The notes beneath the pieces were generated by a model that was not told where the DNA came from, ran no database searches, and saw only the letters and a program-made list of their open reading frames with translations. The position numbers and the translations under genes are program-made. Of a DNA stretch of 33,303 bases, positions 22,445 to 31,900 are shown piece by piece. The first letter of the stretch is position 1; each line of letters opens with the position of its first letter. The DNA lies in contig NZ_FOFF01000069.1 in assembly GCF_900110755.1 (NCBI RefSeq), positions 1 to 33,303 of the forward strand, given 5' to 3'. The stretch is from Streptomyces sp. yr375. GTDB taxonomy: Bacteria > Actinomycetota > Actinomycetes > Streptomycetales > Streptomycetaceae.

Positions 22445-22535
22445 GCGTCCATTGTGCCGGACGCGGTAGGGCCGAGCGATTTATCATGCGGCGGCTGTAC
22501 ACGCACATCCAGCACACATCTCAAGGGGAGCGCAC

Positions 22536-22928
22536 GTGCTCGAACTGACCATGGCCACCGTCTCCGGGACGGAAGAGGGCGCCACGGCCGGCATGCTGAT
22601 GGCCGACTCGCCCAGTGAGCCGGGCGCCGTGCTGCGGGTGGGCCGGGACAAGTCCGTGTGCCGCCTCGTGACCCCGGACGACTGGCTGTTCGTCTCCCGC
22701 GTGCACCTGGAGTTCCTGTGCGGCCCCGAGGGCACCTGGCAGGTGTCCTGGCTGCGCGGCTCGCAGGACGAGCCGTCCTCCGAGGTGCGGCTGGTGAGCG
22801 GGCAGTACGCGCAGCCGCTCACCTACGGCGGGAGCGTGCCGCTGGCGCGCGGCGGCTCCGGCGAGATCATCGTCCTCGACCGCACCGGGCCGCGCAGCGT
22901 CAACGTGGGCTACTACCACGAAATGTGA
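22536..22928 (+). CDS. FHA-like small protein
   Basis: A GTG start with AAGGGGAG five bases upstream gives 130 residues. The sequence LRVGRDKSVCRLVTPDDWLFVSRVHLEF has the FHA landmarks: G-R at the first loop, then S-R-x-H in the second loop, with beta strands around (GTWQVSWLRGSQDEPS, SGEIIVLDRTGPRSVNVGYY). The expected late N (N-G-T/S motif) is replaced, so phosphothreonine binding is uncertain. Such domains read Ser/Thr kinase signals in Streptomyces. No kinase gene is nearby. Confidence 0.65.
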   Translation: MLELTMATVSGTEEGATAGMLMADSPSEPGAVLRVGRDKSVCRLVTPDDWLFVSRVHLEFLCGPEGTWQVSWLRGSQDEPSSEVRLVSGQYAQPLTYGGSVPLARGGSGEIIVLDRTGPRSVNVGYYHEM

Positions 22929-22962
22929 CACGAAATGTGACACGTGTGGCGGCCGGCGGAGG

Positions 22963-23640
22963 CTATGCCAGGACGCGCGCCAGCGCGAAACCGTCGTAGC
23001 CCTTCGCCCCCACCGTCTGGATCGCCGTGCCGCTCAGTCGCGGGTGCGCGGCGATCAGTTCGATGGCGGCGCGGGTGCCGCGCACGTCGCCCGTGTCGCT
23101 GTCCGCGTCGACGACCCGGCCGCCCCGTACGACGTTGTCGACGACGATCAGACTGCCCACGCTCGTGAGCTTCAGCGCCCACTCCAGGTAGTGCGGGTTG
23201 TTGGCCTTGTCGGCGTCGATGAAGACGAGGTCGAACGGGGGCGGGTTCTCGTCGGCCAGCAGCGGCAGCGACTCCAGGGCCGCTCCGACCCGCACCTCGA
23301 CCACCTTGTCGAGGCCCGCGCGGGCGATGTTGCGGACGGCGACCTCCGCGTGCCGGGGGTCGTACTCCAGGGAGATCAGCCGGCCGTCGGCGGGCAGCGC
23401 GCGGGCCATCCAGATCGTGCTGTAACCGCCGAGCGTGCCGATCTCCAGGATCGCTCGGGCGCCCTGGATCTCGGCGAACAACTGGAGCAGCTTGCCCTGG
23501 TTCGCCGTGACGCTGATGGACGGCAGTCCGGCGGCCTCGCTGTCGCGCAGCGCGGCCGCCGTCACCTCGTCGTCCGGGGAGAGTCGGTCGGTGAAGTAGG
23601 CGTCGACGGCGTCCCAGACCTGCGACTCGGACTCGCTCAT
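22963..23640 (-). CDS. SAM-dependent O-methyltransferase (class I, catechol/caffeoyl-CoA type)
   Basis: The 225-residue protein starts at the ATG at 23640 after GAGAGGCAGAGCGC. Motifs: SISVTANQGKLLQLFAEIQ (the family's substrate-side helix), motif I ILEIGTLGGYSTIWMARAL for SAM, LISLEYDPRHAEVAVRNI, FDLVFIDADKANNPHYLEWAL with the metal-binding Asp and Lys-Asn, and GSLIVVDNVVRGGRV with the second Asp-Asn metal ligands. It methylates a vicinal hydroxyl, typically of a catechol or phenolic substrate, in the presence of Mg2+. It is transcribed alone; the upstream gap has a three-fold 10-bp repeat and a dyad. Confidence 0.92.
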   Translation of the reverse strand: MSESESQVWDAVDAYFTDRLSPDDEVTAAALRDSEAAGLPSISVTANQGKLLQLFAEIQGARAILEIGTLGGYSTIWMARALPADGRLISLEYDPRHAEVAVRNIARAGLDKVVEVRVGAALESLPLLADENPPPFDLVFIDADKANNPHYLEWALKLTSVGSLIVVDNVVRGGRVVDADSDTGDVRGTRAAIELIAAHPRLSGTAIQTVGAKGYDGFALARVLA

Positions 23641-23670
23641 GCGCTCTGCCTCTCGTGTGCCTGACGTAGG

Positions 23671-23735
23671 GATACGTGGGGGTACGTGGGGGTACGTGGG
23701 GGTGGGCCCGGCATTGCTCGTTAGGAATGCTAACG
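23671..23735. promoter_or_regulatory. Upstream region of the methyltransferase: 10-bp repeats and a CGTTAG/CTAACG dyad
   Basis: GATACGTGGG and two GGTACGTGGG copies fill 23671-23700 in a 10-bp register, about one helical turn. CGTTAG-GAATG-CTAACG (23719-23735) is an exact dyad. Both lie between the methyltransferase start and the end of the DUF2330 gene and may form its promoter control region. The dyad's spacing does not fit an iron box. Confidence 0.45.
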
Positions 23736-23749
23736 ACAGCGGTACGGAT

Positions 23750-25171
23750 TCAGCCGTTCGGCGCACGGGGCACGACGGCACGTTGAGCGAGAGATGGGGA
23801 CGGTGTGGGGGGTGTCGGGGGTGGCGAGGGTGGGGCGGCCGGCTCGGGCGGCACCGAGGGGACTGGTGGTGCGGGTGGTACCGAGGGCACTGGTCGCGCT
23901 GACGGCACCGGCGGTACCGGCGGTACCGGCGGTACCGAGGGCGTCGGCGGTACGGGTGGTACCGGTGGCACCCGGGGTGGGCGCGGCGCGGAGGCCGCAG
24001 GGGCCGCAGAGGCTGCGGGGGCCGCAGAGGCCGCAGGGGTCGCAGGGGTCGCGGGGGACGCGGCATGGCGAGGGCCCGACAGGCCCGCGCGTCGGGACCG
24101 GCCCCAGCGCACGCCCAGGACGACCGCCGCCGTGTTGAGGACGGCCAGCCCGCCGACCACCGTGAGCAGCCACGCCGGGATCCCGGCCACTGCGAGCAGC
24201 CGGTCCTCGTAGACGACCTGCCGGAAGGCGGTGTCGGCCCGGGCCCGGCGCAGTTCGTGGTCCCCGGAGATGTTCGAAGGCTGCGGGAAGTCCTGGGCGA
24301 CGGCCGTCAGAAACGGGGTGCCCGGTATGCCCTTCGCCAGCTCGGCCAGCGGCCCCGTCGTCTTTCCGAGCGGCCCCGCGAAGGTCACCCGGGGTCGCTC
24401 GCCGCCGATCCGGGAGGCCGGTTCCATGCGGTGGGCGGCGAGGACGTACAGGCCCAGCGCCTGCGGGGTGGCCGCCAGCCGGGACAGCCGCATCGGGTAG
24501 ACGAGGCTGTCGGCGGCGAAACCGAGGTGCAGCGGTTCCAGCTCGCCGCGCAGCGCGGTGCCGGTGTTCTCGGGGGCCAGCCGGACCGCCACGTACTCCC
24601 AGCGCCGGTCGACGTACGGCTGGAGGGCGGTCTTGAGGCGGGCGGGGAGGGTGAAGTCGTTGGTGCGCAGCCAGTCGGCGAGGGCGTCCGGGTCGGTGGC
24701 GGTGAGCCGGGCCACGTCGAACGGGCCGAGCCGCTCGCGCCCGATCACGCCGACGCCGCCGGGCCCCGCGCCGGGCGGCGGCGGGGGTGGCATGGCGTCG
24801 CCGGTGGTCAGCGGCCAGTCGCCGTCCTGCGGCCAGAAGTGGCGGCGGGTGCGGTGTTCGGGCGCGGTGGCCCCGGCCAGTTGGTCGAAGAGCTTCGGGT
24901 CGCCGAGCCGTACGGTCGCGCGGTGCGGCACCGGCATGATCCAGGCGGCCCGCTCGGCGTCGCCGTCCACTGTCAGGCGCATGACGATCTGCTCCTGCGC
25001 GCCGTCCCAGCGCACGACGGAGACCTCCCGGCCGACCGCGACCTGCCGCGCGTCACCCGGGACCAGCGCGCCGCAGCCGCACGCGTAGGCCGGCGCCACG
25101 AGCGAACCGAGCTGGATCGCGAGCAGCGCCAGGAGAACGGCCGAGACCCGAGCGCGTAAACGCTTACGCAT
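23750..25171 (-). CDS. DUF2330 family membrane protein with long Pro/Ala-rich tail
   Basis: From the ATG at 25171 the protein has 473 residues: signal peptide 1-32 (RKRLRARVSAVLLALLAI, ending before ACGCGAL), the extracellular DUF2330-like domain (REVSVVRWDGAQEQIVMRLT; AAWIMPVPHRATVRLG; DPDALADWLRTNDFTL; YVAVRLAPENTG), a membrane helix (LLTVVGGLAVLNTAAVVLGV, about 335-355) and a 110-residue cytosolic tail of Ala/Pro repeats (PPVPPVPPTPSVPPVPP). The start is uncertain: an ATG at 25270 has a better ribosome site, but the extra codons have poor third-position GC and two more TTA codons. Codon 5 is TTA, so translation may depend on the bldA tRNA. Confidence 0.8.
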   Translation of the reverse strand: MRKRLRARVSAVLLALLAIQLGSLVAPAYACGCGALVPGDARQVAVGREVSVVRWDGAQEQIVMRLTVDGDAERAAWIMPVPHRATVRLGDPKLFDQLAGATAPEHRTRRHFWPQDGDWPLTTGDAMPPPPPPGAGPGGVGVIGRERLGPFDVARLTATDPDALADWLRTNDFTLPARLKTALQPYVDRRWEYVAVRLAPENTGTALRGELEPLHLGFAADSLVYPMRLSRLAATPQALGLYVLAAHRMEPASRIGGERPRVTFAGPLGKTTGPLAELAKGIPGTPFLTAVAQDFPQPSNISGDHELRRARADTAFRQVVYEDRLLAVAGIPAWLLTVVGGLAVLNTAAVVLGVRWGRSRRAGLSGPRHAASPATPATPAASAAPAASAAPAASAPRPPRVPPVPPVPPTPSVPPVPPVPPVPSARPVPSVPPAPPVPSVPPEPAAPPSPPPTPPTPSPSLAQRAVVPRAPNG

Positions 25172-25246
25172 AGGCACACGCGCAGACGTACGCACACGCA
25201 CAGGCGTACGCGAAAGCCTGCGTAAGCGTTTACGTAAACGCTTACG
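25155..25246. promoter_or_regulatory. LacI-operator-like palindromes, including one of 26 bp, at the DUF2330 start
   Basis: 25221-25246 is an uninterrupted perfect palindrome: CGTAAGCGTTTAC joined to GTAAACGCTTACG. A third copy of CGTAAACGCTTACG lies at 25155-25168. The 14-mers resemble LacI/GalR-family operators (TAAnCGnTTA core). One copy covers codons 2-6 of the DUF2330 frame starting at 25171, the others lie 50-75 bases upstream. The stretch between (25172-25215) is an alternating purine-pyrimidine, CGTACGCACACGCA-rich run. Confidence 0.5.
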
Positions 25247-25604
25247 TGACCCCCGCAGGAAACAGACCATGCCTCGCATCCCCTCCGCCACAACCCTCCG
25301 CCCTCTCCGCCGTGCGTGTGGTGGCAACGACGGTACGGCGGACGAGCGGGTTCCGTTCGCACGCCGATCCGGTTCCCGCCCCGAACCGGCCGGGATCCGA
25401 CCCTGATCCGACCCTGATCCGACCCCGCGGAGGCGGGCGGCCCCGAGGGCCACTATCGTCTTCGGGACAAAAGGAGAGCGGACGTCAGGTGAAGTGGGGG
25501 TGGCCTGCGTCTGTGTCCGGGGGAGGCGCGACCCTCGTAAGGTGCGCTAGAGAAAAACCCGCGCACGGCACGCGTGGGACGAATGGGGCGGAGGCCGACC
25601 AGGC
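25247..25604. other. Gene-free gap with an 11-bp triple repeat
   Basis: Between the palindrome and the GT87/PAP2 start I see no gene. GATCCGACCCT occurs twice and GATCCGACCCC once in exact tandem at 25393-25425. AAAAGGAG at 25469-25476 looks like a ribosome site, but the GTG frame after it shows no protein-like composition before the true start. A possible -10 for the downstream gene is TAAGGT at 25538-25543. Confidence 0.4.
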
Positions 25605-27653
25605 GTGGCGAATGCGGAGCACAGCGGGCGGCCGGCGGAGGCCTTCGGGTCGACGGCGGTCGACACAGCGAGGGCACGACTGCGTGCGGCCCGCCTCGGC
25701 CTCTGGCTGGTGGCGGCGGTCCTCGCCGTACGCCAGGTGGCCGTCGTCCTCGGCACCCCGCGCGGAGAACGGCTGACGGACCTGGAGACCTGGGTCGGAC
25801 CCGACGGCGTACTGCACGTCAAGGGTTCGCTCTACGACTCCACGCAGTTCACGGGCACCCCCTTCGGCGGGCTCGTCCTCAAGCCCCTCACCCGGGCCGC
25901 CGAACAGGCCCTCGGCTGGGGCTGGACCTTCGGCACCCTGCTGCTGGTCGCCGCGCTCGGCCTGGTCGTGGCCCGCGCCCTGCCGCAGCCGATCAGCAGA
26001 CGGACGTCGCTGCTGGCCGCGCCGGTCGCGATCAGCCTGCTGATGCTGTCGCTGCCGGTGCGCAACACGCTCTGGCTCGGCCAGACCAGCATCATCCCCG
26101 TCCTGCTCGTCCTCCTCGGCTGCTTCGTCGTACGGGACTGGCGGGCGGCCGGCGCGCTCATCGGCCTGGCCGCCGCCCTCCAGCCGACGGTGCTGCTCTT
26201 CGCCGCCCTGCTCTGGTTCACCGGCCGGCGGCGCGCCGCGGCCGCCGCCGGCGCCACGTTCGCCGCGGGCACCGCGCTCGCCTGGGCGGCGATGCCGCAC
26301 GACTCGTACACCTACTGGGTGCACCATGTGGCGGGCGTCGGTCTCGGCGGTGCGGCGGACGCGCTCGCCAACCAGTCGCTGCACGGCGCGCTGCTGCGCC
26401 TCGGCCTCGCCGGCCCGCTGGAGATCGGCCTGTTCCTGTCGCTGGGCACGGCCGTCGCCGTCCTCGGCATCCGCCGCGCGGTGCGCTACGCCCGCGACGG
26501 CCAACTGCTGCTGGCTGTGGCCCTGACCGGCTGCGCGGCGATCGCGGTCTCCCCGACGACCTGGCAGCACCAGCTCCTGTGGGTGCTGCTGGCGGTCGTC
26601 GGCAGGGTCGGCAAACGGGCGTCGGACCGCTACGTCTGGCCGGTCGCGGTGGCCCTGGTGATGACCCTCCCGGCGAAGATGATGCTGCCGAACGTGCCGG
26701 TCATGTACCCGCTGCGCGACAACGTGGTGCTGCTGGCCGCGATCGCCGCGGCCACGCTGGTCCCGTTCCTCCCGCGCACCTCCCCGTACTACCGGACCCC
26801 GGTCCCGACGGAGTACGCGGCCCCGGTCCCGACGCGCTGGAAGCACGTCCCGCTGCTCCCGTTCCTGAAGCGCGTCCTGACCCGCCCCAACCTGCTGCTC
26901 GAACTGCTCCTCATCCGGGTCACGTACGCGGCGTACCAGCAGGTCCGGCTGGCGGCGACGGGCGGCTCGAACGCCGACGGCCGGCTCCGCGCGGAGGCCC
27001 ACGGCCAGCAGATCCTCGACATCGAACGCTTCCTGCACATCGACATCGAGCACTGGGCCAACCACGCGGTCGTCAAGGTCGGCTGGCTGCGGGACTTCTT
27101 CGACTTCTACTACGAGTCCTTCCACTTCGTGGTCCCCCTGACGGTCCTCGCCGTCCTCTACTGGCGCCGCCCGGTCGACTACCGCTGGGCCCGCGCCTCC
27201 CTCGGCTTCGCGACCCTGCTGGCCCTGATCGGCTTCTGGCTCTACCCGCTGGCCCCGCCCCGCCTGATGCCGAACCTGGGCGTCATCGACACGGTCCACG
27301 GCGTCCAGGACTTCTCCAAGCCGGACTACGGCACCCTGACGGCCCTCACCAACCAGTACGCGGCGATGCCGTCCCTGCACTTCGGCTGGTCCCTGTGGTG
27401 CGGCCTCGTCATCGCGATCGTCGCCCCGAAGTGGTGGATGAAGGCCCTGGGCCTGCTCCACCCGTTCTTCACGGTCTCGGCGATCGTCGCAACAGGCAAC
27501 CACTGGGTCCTGGACGCGGCCGGCGGCGCACTGGTGGTCGCGGGCGGCTTCGGACTGTCGTACCTGTTCATGGGGCCGAGGGCGAGACCGGAGACCACAC
27601 GGCCCCACCCCGCCCCCCTCCCGGCGGCGAAGGAACCCACCCCGAGCGCCTGA
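25605..27653 (+). CDS. Bifunctional GT87 glycosyltransferase / PAP2-type phosphatase membrane protein
   Basis: A GTG start with GGAGG ten bases upstream gives 682 residues. The N-terminal part (1-390) is a multi-helix GT87 (GT-C, polyprenol-phosphate-mannose-type) domain: SLYDSTQFTGTPFGGLVLKP, LGQTSIIPVLLVLLG and ALIGLAAALQPTVLLF. The C-terminal part (about 440-670) is a PAP2-like domain with QILDIERFLHIDIEHWAN, LYPLAPPRLMP, the core AAMPSLHFGWSLW (about 588) and TGNHWVLDAAGG (about 630). The fusion suggests a lipid-linked sugar transfer coupled to release of phosphate from the polyprenyl carrier at the outer membrane face. A short Pro-rich tail ends the protein. Confidence 0.9.
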   Translation: MANAEHSGRPAEAFGSTAVDTARARLRAARLGLWLVAAVLAVRQVAVVLGTPRGERLTDLETWVGPDGVLHVKGSLYDSTQFTGTPFGGLVLKPLTRAAEQALGWGWTFGTLLLVAALGLVVARALPQPISRRTSLLAAPVAISLLMLSLPVRNTLWLGQTSIIPVLLVLLGCFVVRDWRAAGALIGLAAALQPTVLLFAALLWFTGRRRAAAAAGATFAAGTALAWAAMPHDSYTYWVHHVAGVGLGGAADALANQSLHGALLRLGLAGPLEIGLFLSLGTAVAVLGIRRAVRYARDGQLLLAVALTGCAAIAVSPTTWQHQLLWVLLAVVGRVGKRASDRYVWPVAVALVMTLPAKMMLPNVPVMYPLRDNVVLLAAIAAATLVPFLPRTSPYYRTPVPTEYAAPVPTRWKHVPLLPFLKRVLTRPNLLLELLLIRVTYAAYQQVRLAATGGSNADGRLRAEAHGQQILDIERFLHIDIEHWANHAVVKVGWLRDFFDFYYESFHFVVPLTVLAVLYWRRPVDYRWARASLGFATLLALIGFWLYPLAPPRLMPNLGVIDTVHGVQDFSKPDYGTLTALTNQYAAMPSLHFGWSLWCGLVIAIVAPKWWMKALGLLHPFFTVSAIVATGNHWVLDAAGGALVVAGGFGLSYLFMGPRARPETTRPHPAPLPAAKEPTPSA

Positions 27654-27805
27654 ACTCCTCTCCATCGTCCGGACCCGTCAGCACGTCGGACACGTACAGC
27701 CCGGCGGCCTGGTCCGACGCCCCGGTGCCGGGATACAGGGTCTCGATCATCTGCCGGGTCCGGCGGGCCAGTTCGGGCCGGAGGCGACCGCTTGACCTCG
27801 TCGTC
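27640..27805 (-). pseudogene. Possible gene fragment downstream of the acyltransferase
   Basis: On the minus strand, 4 to 160 bases past the acyltransferase stop, an uninterrupted frame reads GRLRPELARRTRQMIETLYP, GTGASDQAAGLYVSDVLTGPDD, GEEFRR with GC-rich third positions, then drifts into low-complexity sequence antisense to the PAP2 gene. An ATG at 27750 could start it. I do not recognise it; it may be a small gene or the tail of a lost one. Confidence 0.3.
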
Positions 27806-27808
27806 CGG

Positions 27809-28936
27809 TCAGGCAGGCTGGTGGGCGGACGGAGGGGTCGTAGCGGGACGGCGGCCCACGCGGCCTCGCAGCCACCGCTCGGCGGGGCGCTCCACGCAGT
27901 GATACGCGAGGGCGGCGAGGCCCAGGCTGGCGGCCGACACCCCCGCCCAGAACACGAGCGTCTCGCCGCCCGGGGCGGGCTTGCCCCAGTGGAAGACGGC
28001 CGCGCGGATCACGATCTCGTGGAGGAGGTACCAGGCGAACGACCAGTGTCCCAGCCTGATCATCCAGGCCCCGCCCAGACCGGTGCGCCTGCCGTCCAGG
28101 TCGGCGCGGGCGGCGGCGCAGATCAGGGCCGCGAAGAGGGGCGCGGACAGCAGTTGCGAGGCGGAGTAGGGGCTGTACCAGAGGGCGTCCGGCACCGCGT
28201 TCGACCAGGGGATCAGGACGAGGTGCCAGGCGACGACGAGCCCGAGGGCCACCGGCAGTGACACGGGAGGCCGCCAGCCCCGCTTGAGCGCGAGGCCCGC
28301 GACCACGCCGAGCACGAACTGCAGAGACCGGGTCAGCGGCAGGTAGTCGAGCGCCCAGGTGCGGTCGGTGGGCGACAGCCCGGACAGGGCGGGCCACAAC
28401 AGGAGGGCGGCGACGCTGACCCCGGCCGCCGTCCACCCCCAGACCCTGGCACGCCGGCCCGCGAGCACCGCCAGCAGCACCGGGAAGGTCACATAGAACC
28501 AGGCCTCGTCACTGAGCGACCAGGCCGCCGGGTTGCCCCCGGTGAAGACGACAGGTTCCGGGAACCAGGCGTGCACCAGCAACAACGTCGCGCCCACGGC
28601 CTTGAGCGACACGGCACGCCCCATGACGCCCCACACGGCGACCGACCCCACCACGCTGACGGCGAGCAACGGCCAGATGCGGGCGAACCGCCGCCACAGG
28701 AACACCCGGGCGGGGACGCCGGCACCGTCGTAGGTCCAGGCGAGCACAGCCCCCGACAGCACGAAGAAGAACGTCACCCCGCTACGCCCGTACCAGACCG
28801 CCTCACTCAGTCCCGGCACGGCCCCCACCTGCCGGGACAGGTGATACAGGACGACGAGCAGAGCCGCCCAGAACCGCAGCCCGGTCAGCGAGGGCAGCCG
28901 GTCGCGGCCGGGGGCGGGGGCCGGTATGGAGGTCAC
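27809..28936 (-). CDS. Membrane acyltransferase, OafA/YrhL (acyltransferase_3) type
   Basis: A GTG start with AAGGA seven bases upstream gives 375 residues and about ten membrane helices. The family start is clear: LPSLTGLRFWAALLVVLYHLSR with the catalytic His at about 32, then GRSGVTFFFVLSGAVLAWTY and FLWRRFARIWPLLAVSV with the conserved Arg pair, WSLSDEAWFYVTFPVLLA with the S-x-E motif, and LAYHCVERPAERWLRG at the end. These enzymes O-acylate sugars of surface polymers, antibiotics or peptidoglycan. It is convergent with the GT87/PAP2 gene and downstream of the giant FG-GAP gene on the same strand, so a surface-glycan role fits. Confidence 0.9.
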   Translation of the reverse strand: MTSIPAPAPGRDRLPSLTGLRFWAALLVVLYHLSRQVGAVPGLSEAVWYGRSGVTFFFVLSGAVLAWTYDGAGVPARVFLWRRFARIWPLLAVSVVGSVAVWGVMGRAVSLKAVGATLLLVHAWFPEPVVFTGGNPAAWSLSDEAWFYVTFPVLLAVLAGRRARVWGWTAAGVSVAALLLWPALSGLSPTDRTWALDYLPLTRSLQFVLGVVAGLALKRGWRPPVSLPVALGLVVAWHLVLIPWSNAVPDALWYSPYSASQLLSAPLFAALICAAARADLDGRRTGLGGAWMIRLGHWSFAWYLLHEIVIRAAVFHWGKPAPGGETLVFWAGVSAASLGLAALAYHCVERPAERWLRGRVGRRPATTPPSAHQPA

Positions 28937-28972
28937 GGAGGGTCCTTCATCGTTTCTTCTCGGGTCATCGGG

Positions 28973-31900
28973 TCAGTTGTACGGGATGACGAGCTTCATC
29001 GGATCGTAGGGATAGACGCCGGCGGGCGCGGTCCAGCCGGCGAGGCCGCCCTTGAAGGCCCCGTCGGCGGCGGACCAGTTCCAGGTCCAGGTCTGGATGC
29101 TGGTGTCCTGCTTGCGCAGGGCCGCCAGGTCGTCGTATCCGTCGCCGTTGAAGTCGCCGGTGGCGAGCTGGGTCTGCTTGATGTCCCAGCTCTTCTTGCC
29201 GTCGAGGGTGACCTTGGCAGAGCCGAACTGACCCGGCTCGGACACGGCGAGCATGGTGGAGACCCGGTCGGTGCCGTCGTCGTAGTCGTACCAGATCATG
29301 ATGTCGTCGCGGCCGTCGCGGCTGAAGTCACCGGCGTGCGGGGTGGCCTGGTCCCAGTCGAGGGACGGCGTGTACCACCATGACGTCGGCTTCTCGAAGC
29401 CGCCGGTGACATCGGCCAGGAACGTGTGCGTGCGGATGGTGTCGTCGCCCTGACCGTAGAAGACGGCGATGTCGTCGCGGCCGTCCGCGTTGAAGTCGCC
29501 GGTGGTGAACTTGCAGCGGCTGCGCAGCCAGGTGCCGGAGGGCGCCGACCAGGACTCGAAGGGGCTGTTGAAGCCGCCGCGGACGTCGGCGGTGAGGGTG
29601 AACAGCTTGGTGGTGCCGTCGGGGTAGGCGTACCAGACGGCGACGTCGTCGCGACCGTCGCCGTTGAAGTCGCCGGCCTCCGGGGTCATGTAGGTGCCGT
29701 GCATGACGTTCTTGCCGAGGGTCCAGGAGACGAACGGCTCGGCGAAGCCGCCGCTGGCCTGTCCCAGGAAGGTCAGCATCTCCAGGCTGGTGTCCGGCTT
29801 CGGGTGCAGGGCCGCGATGTCGCCGCGACCGTCGCCGTTGAAGTCGCCGGTCACGAACTTCATGTACGCGGCGTCGTACGTGCCGGCGGCGGCAGCGAAG
29901 GACTTCAGCGGTTCCTTGAAGGTGCCGTCGGAGTTGGTCAGCAGGCTGTAGGTGGCGTCTGTGCCGGCGTCGAAGTCGTTCCACCAGGCCAGGTCGCTGC
30001 GTCCGTCGCCGTTGTAGTCGTGGCGCGGGCCGGAGCCGTTGGTCCACAGGGCCTGGCTCTTGGCGTTGTAGACGACCAGGTTGCCCTTGTCCTGGAGCAG
30101 GACGTAGCCCTCACCGGTCAGGTTGGGGGTGGTGGCCGCGGTCAACCCGGTGGACCACAGCCGGGTCTGGCCGTCGGCGCTGTAGACACTGAGGTTGCCG
30201 TTCGCCTCGACGCGGGCGGTGGCGTCCGGGTTGCCCGAGGTCTTGGACTCCCAGACGACCGCGCCGGACTTGGCGGCGACCGTGAGGTTGCCGTCCCCCT
30301 TCATGGTCAGCGTGGCGGAGTTGGACGTGACGGACTGGCCGGCGGTGAGCTGGGTACCGGCCGCGACGCGGGCGCCGCCGGTGATTCCGTCGATGCCGAA
30401 GGCGGTGCCGAGGCCCGTGAGTTGACCACTGGTGGCCTTGCCGGGCCAGCCGGTCATCGTGTTGTCTGCCTTGCGGGTCCACAGGTCGAGGACGCCGTCA
30501 CCGGTGAGGTCGCCGGAGGTGCCCAGGGTGGGGTGGTCGGCCTTCTTGAACCCGGTGGCGATCTGGGTGAGCTGCGTTCCCCAGGTGGCGAGGTTCAGCT
30601 TGCCGGTGATCGGGTCCTTCGTCCCGTAGGAGCGGTAGAGGACGCCGGTGGCGTCGTTGCGGAGGATCAGGTCGGGGAGGGTGTCGGCGTTGAGGTCGCC
30701 GGGGGCGACCAGGGTGTACTTGTTCCAGTCGGTGCCGCCGACGAGCGGAGGGTGGAGTTCTACCCGGTCGAGACGTGCCGTGCGGTTGCCGTAGTAGACC
30801 CAGAGGTTTCCGCCCTGCCTGACCAGGATGTCGGGGCGGTCGTCGCCGTTGAGGTCGCCGCCTGGGGTGACTTGCTGGGCGTCGTACCAGTGATCGTCGC
30901 TGCCTGAGGCCACTCGCAGGGTCAGCGGTTGGTCCCGGTCGATACTTCCCTGGCCGTTGTTGGCGTAGACGCGCAGCTTGTTCTTCTGGTTGTTCTCCTC
31001 GTACTCGAGGGAAACGAGGTCGTTGTAGCCGTCCTGGCCCCAGTCGCCGGAGAGACCGACCTGTTGGCCGGGGAAGATGCCGCCCGCGTTGGTGGCGGCG
31101 TAGAAGCGGCCGCCGTCCTGGCCGGCGTGGGTGAGGAGGGTTCCATTGGAGTCGGTGCTCCAGATGTCCTTGTACGTGTCCCCGTTCAGGTCACCGGGCT
31201 CGTCGTGGGCCGTGGCGCGCGTGGCGTAGTACAGATAGGTGGCGGTGTCGGAGCGGTTGCCGGCCGCGTCCACGCTGTAGGCGTACACGAGGTGCGGACC
31301 GTAGGAAGGAACCGTGAACTGTGCCCAGGCGGCGTCCGGGGGCACTTCCTTGAGATCCGGACTGCTGTCCGTCCACCAGAAGTAGGCCTTCACGTCGGTG
31401 ACGCCGTTCGCGGCGAACAGGAAGCGCGCGGTGGCGCGGGCCGGGCCGGTCTGCTGCGGCCAGCCCTGGTCCCCCGGCGGGTACGTGTTGTCCTGGGAGG
31501 TGACGACGGGAGGTCTGCTGGGCCGGACGCGGTCGATGCCGAAAGTGCAGGTCTTGCTGTACGGCGAGTAGGCGCCGTCGGAGTCCTTGGCGCGAACCTT
31601 CCAGGTGTAGGTCCCGCTCGGGGTCTTGTCCGTGGGCAGCACGACACTGGGGACGCGTCCGCGGATGGCCGGGACGCTGCTTTCGTACACGGGGGTGGTC
31701 GAACCGGCTGCGAAGAGCTGGAACTCGGCGGTCAGGTTTCCGGGGTCGGGGTCGTCGACCTTCGCGTGCAGGCTGACCGAGGTGTTGCCGATGGTGCCGC
31801 CCGCGGTGCAACTGGTACTCGGGTAGGTACCGAGTTCGGTCGGGGTCTTGGGCGGGTTGTTGTAGACGACCTCCAGGACCGCGGTCTTGGGGTCGAACTT

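Noticed and set aside
23671..23700. CRISPR-like array (10-bp repeats)
   Set aside because: Units are far too short and have no spacers; no cas genes are in the window.
23719..23735. CGTTAG-GAATG-CTAACG as an iron box
   Set aside because: The half-site spacing is four bases too long for the DmdR/IdeR consensus, so only a generic dyad is reported.
25485..27665. 726-codon minus-strand frame opposite the GT87/PAP2 gene
   Set aside because: The translation is a Gln/Glu/Arg/Gly-rich shadow with no motifs; the plus strand has clear membrane and PAP2 signatures.
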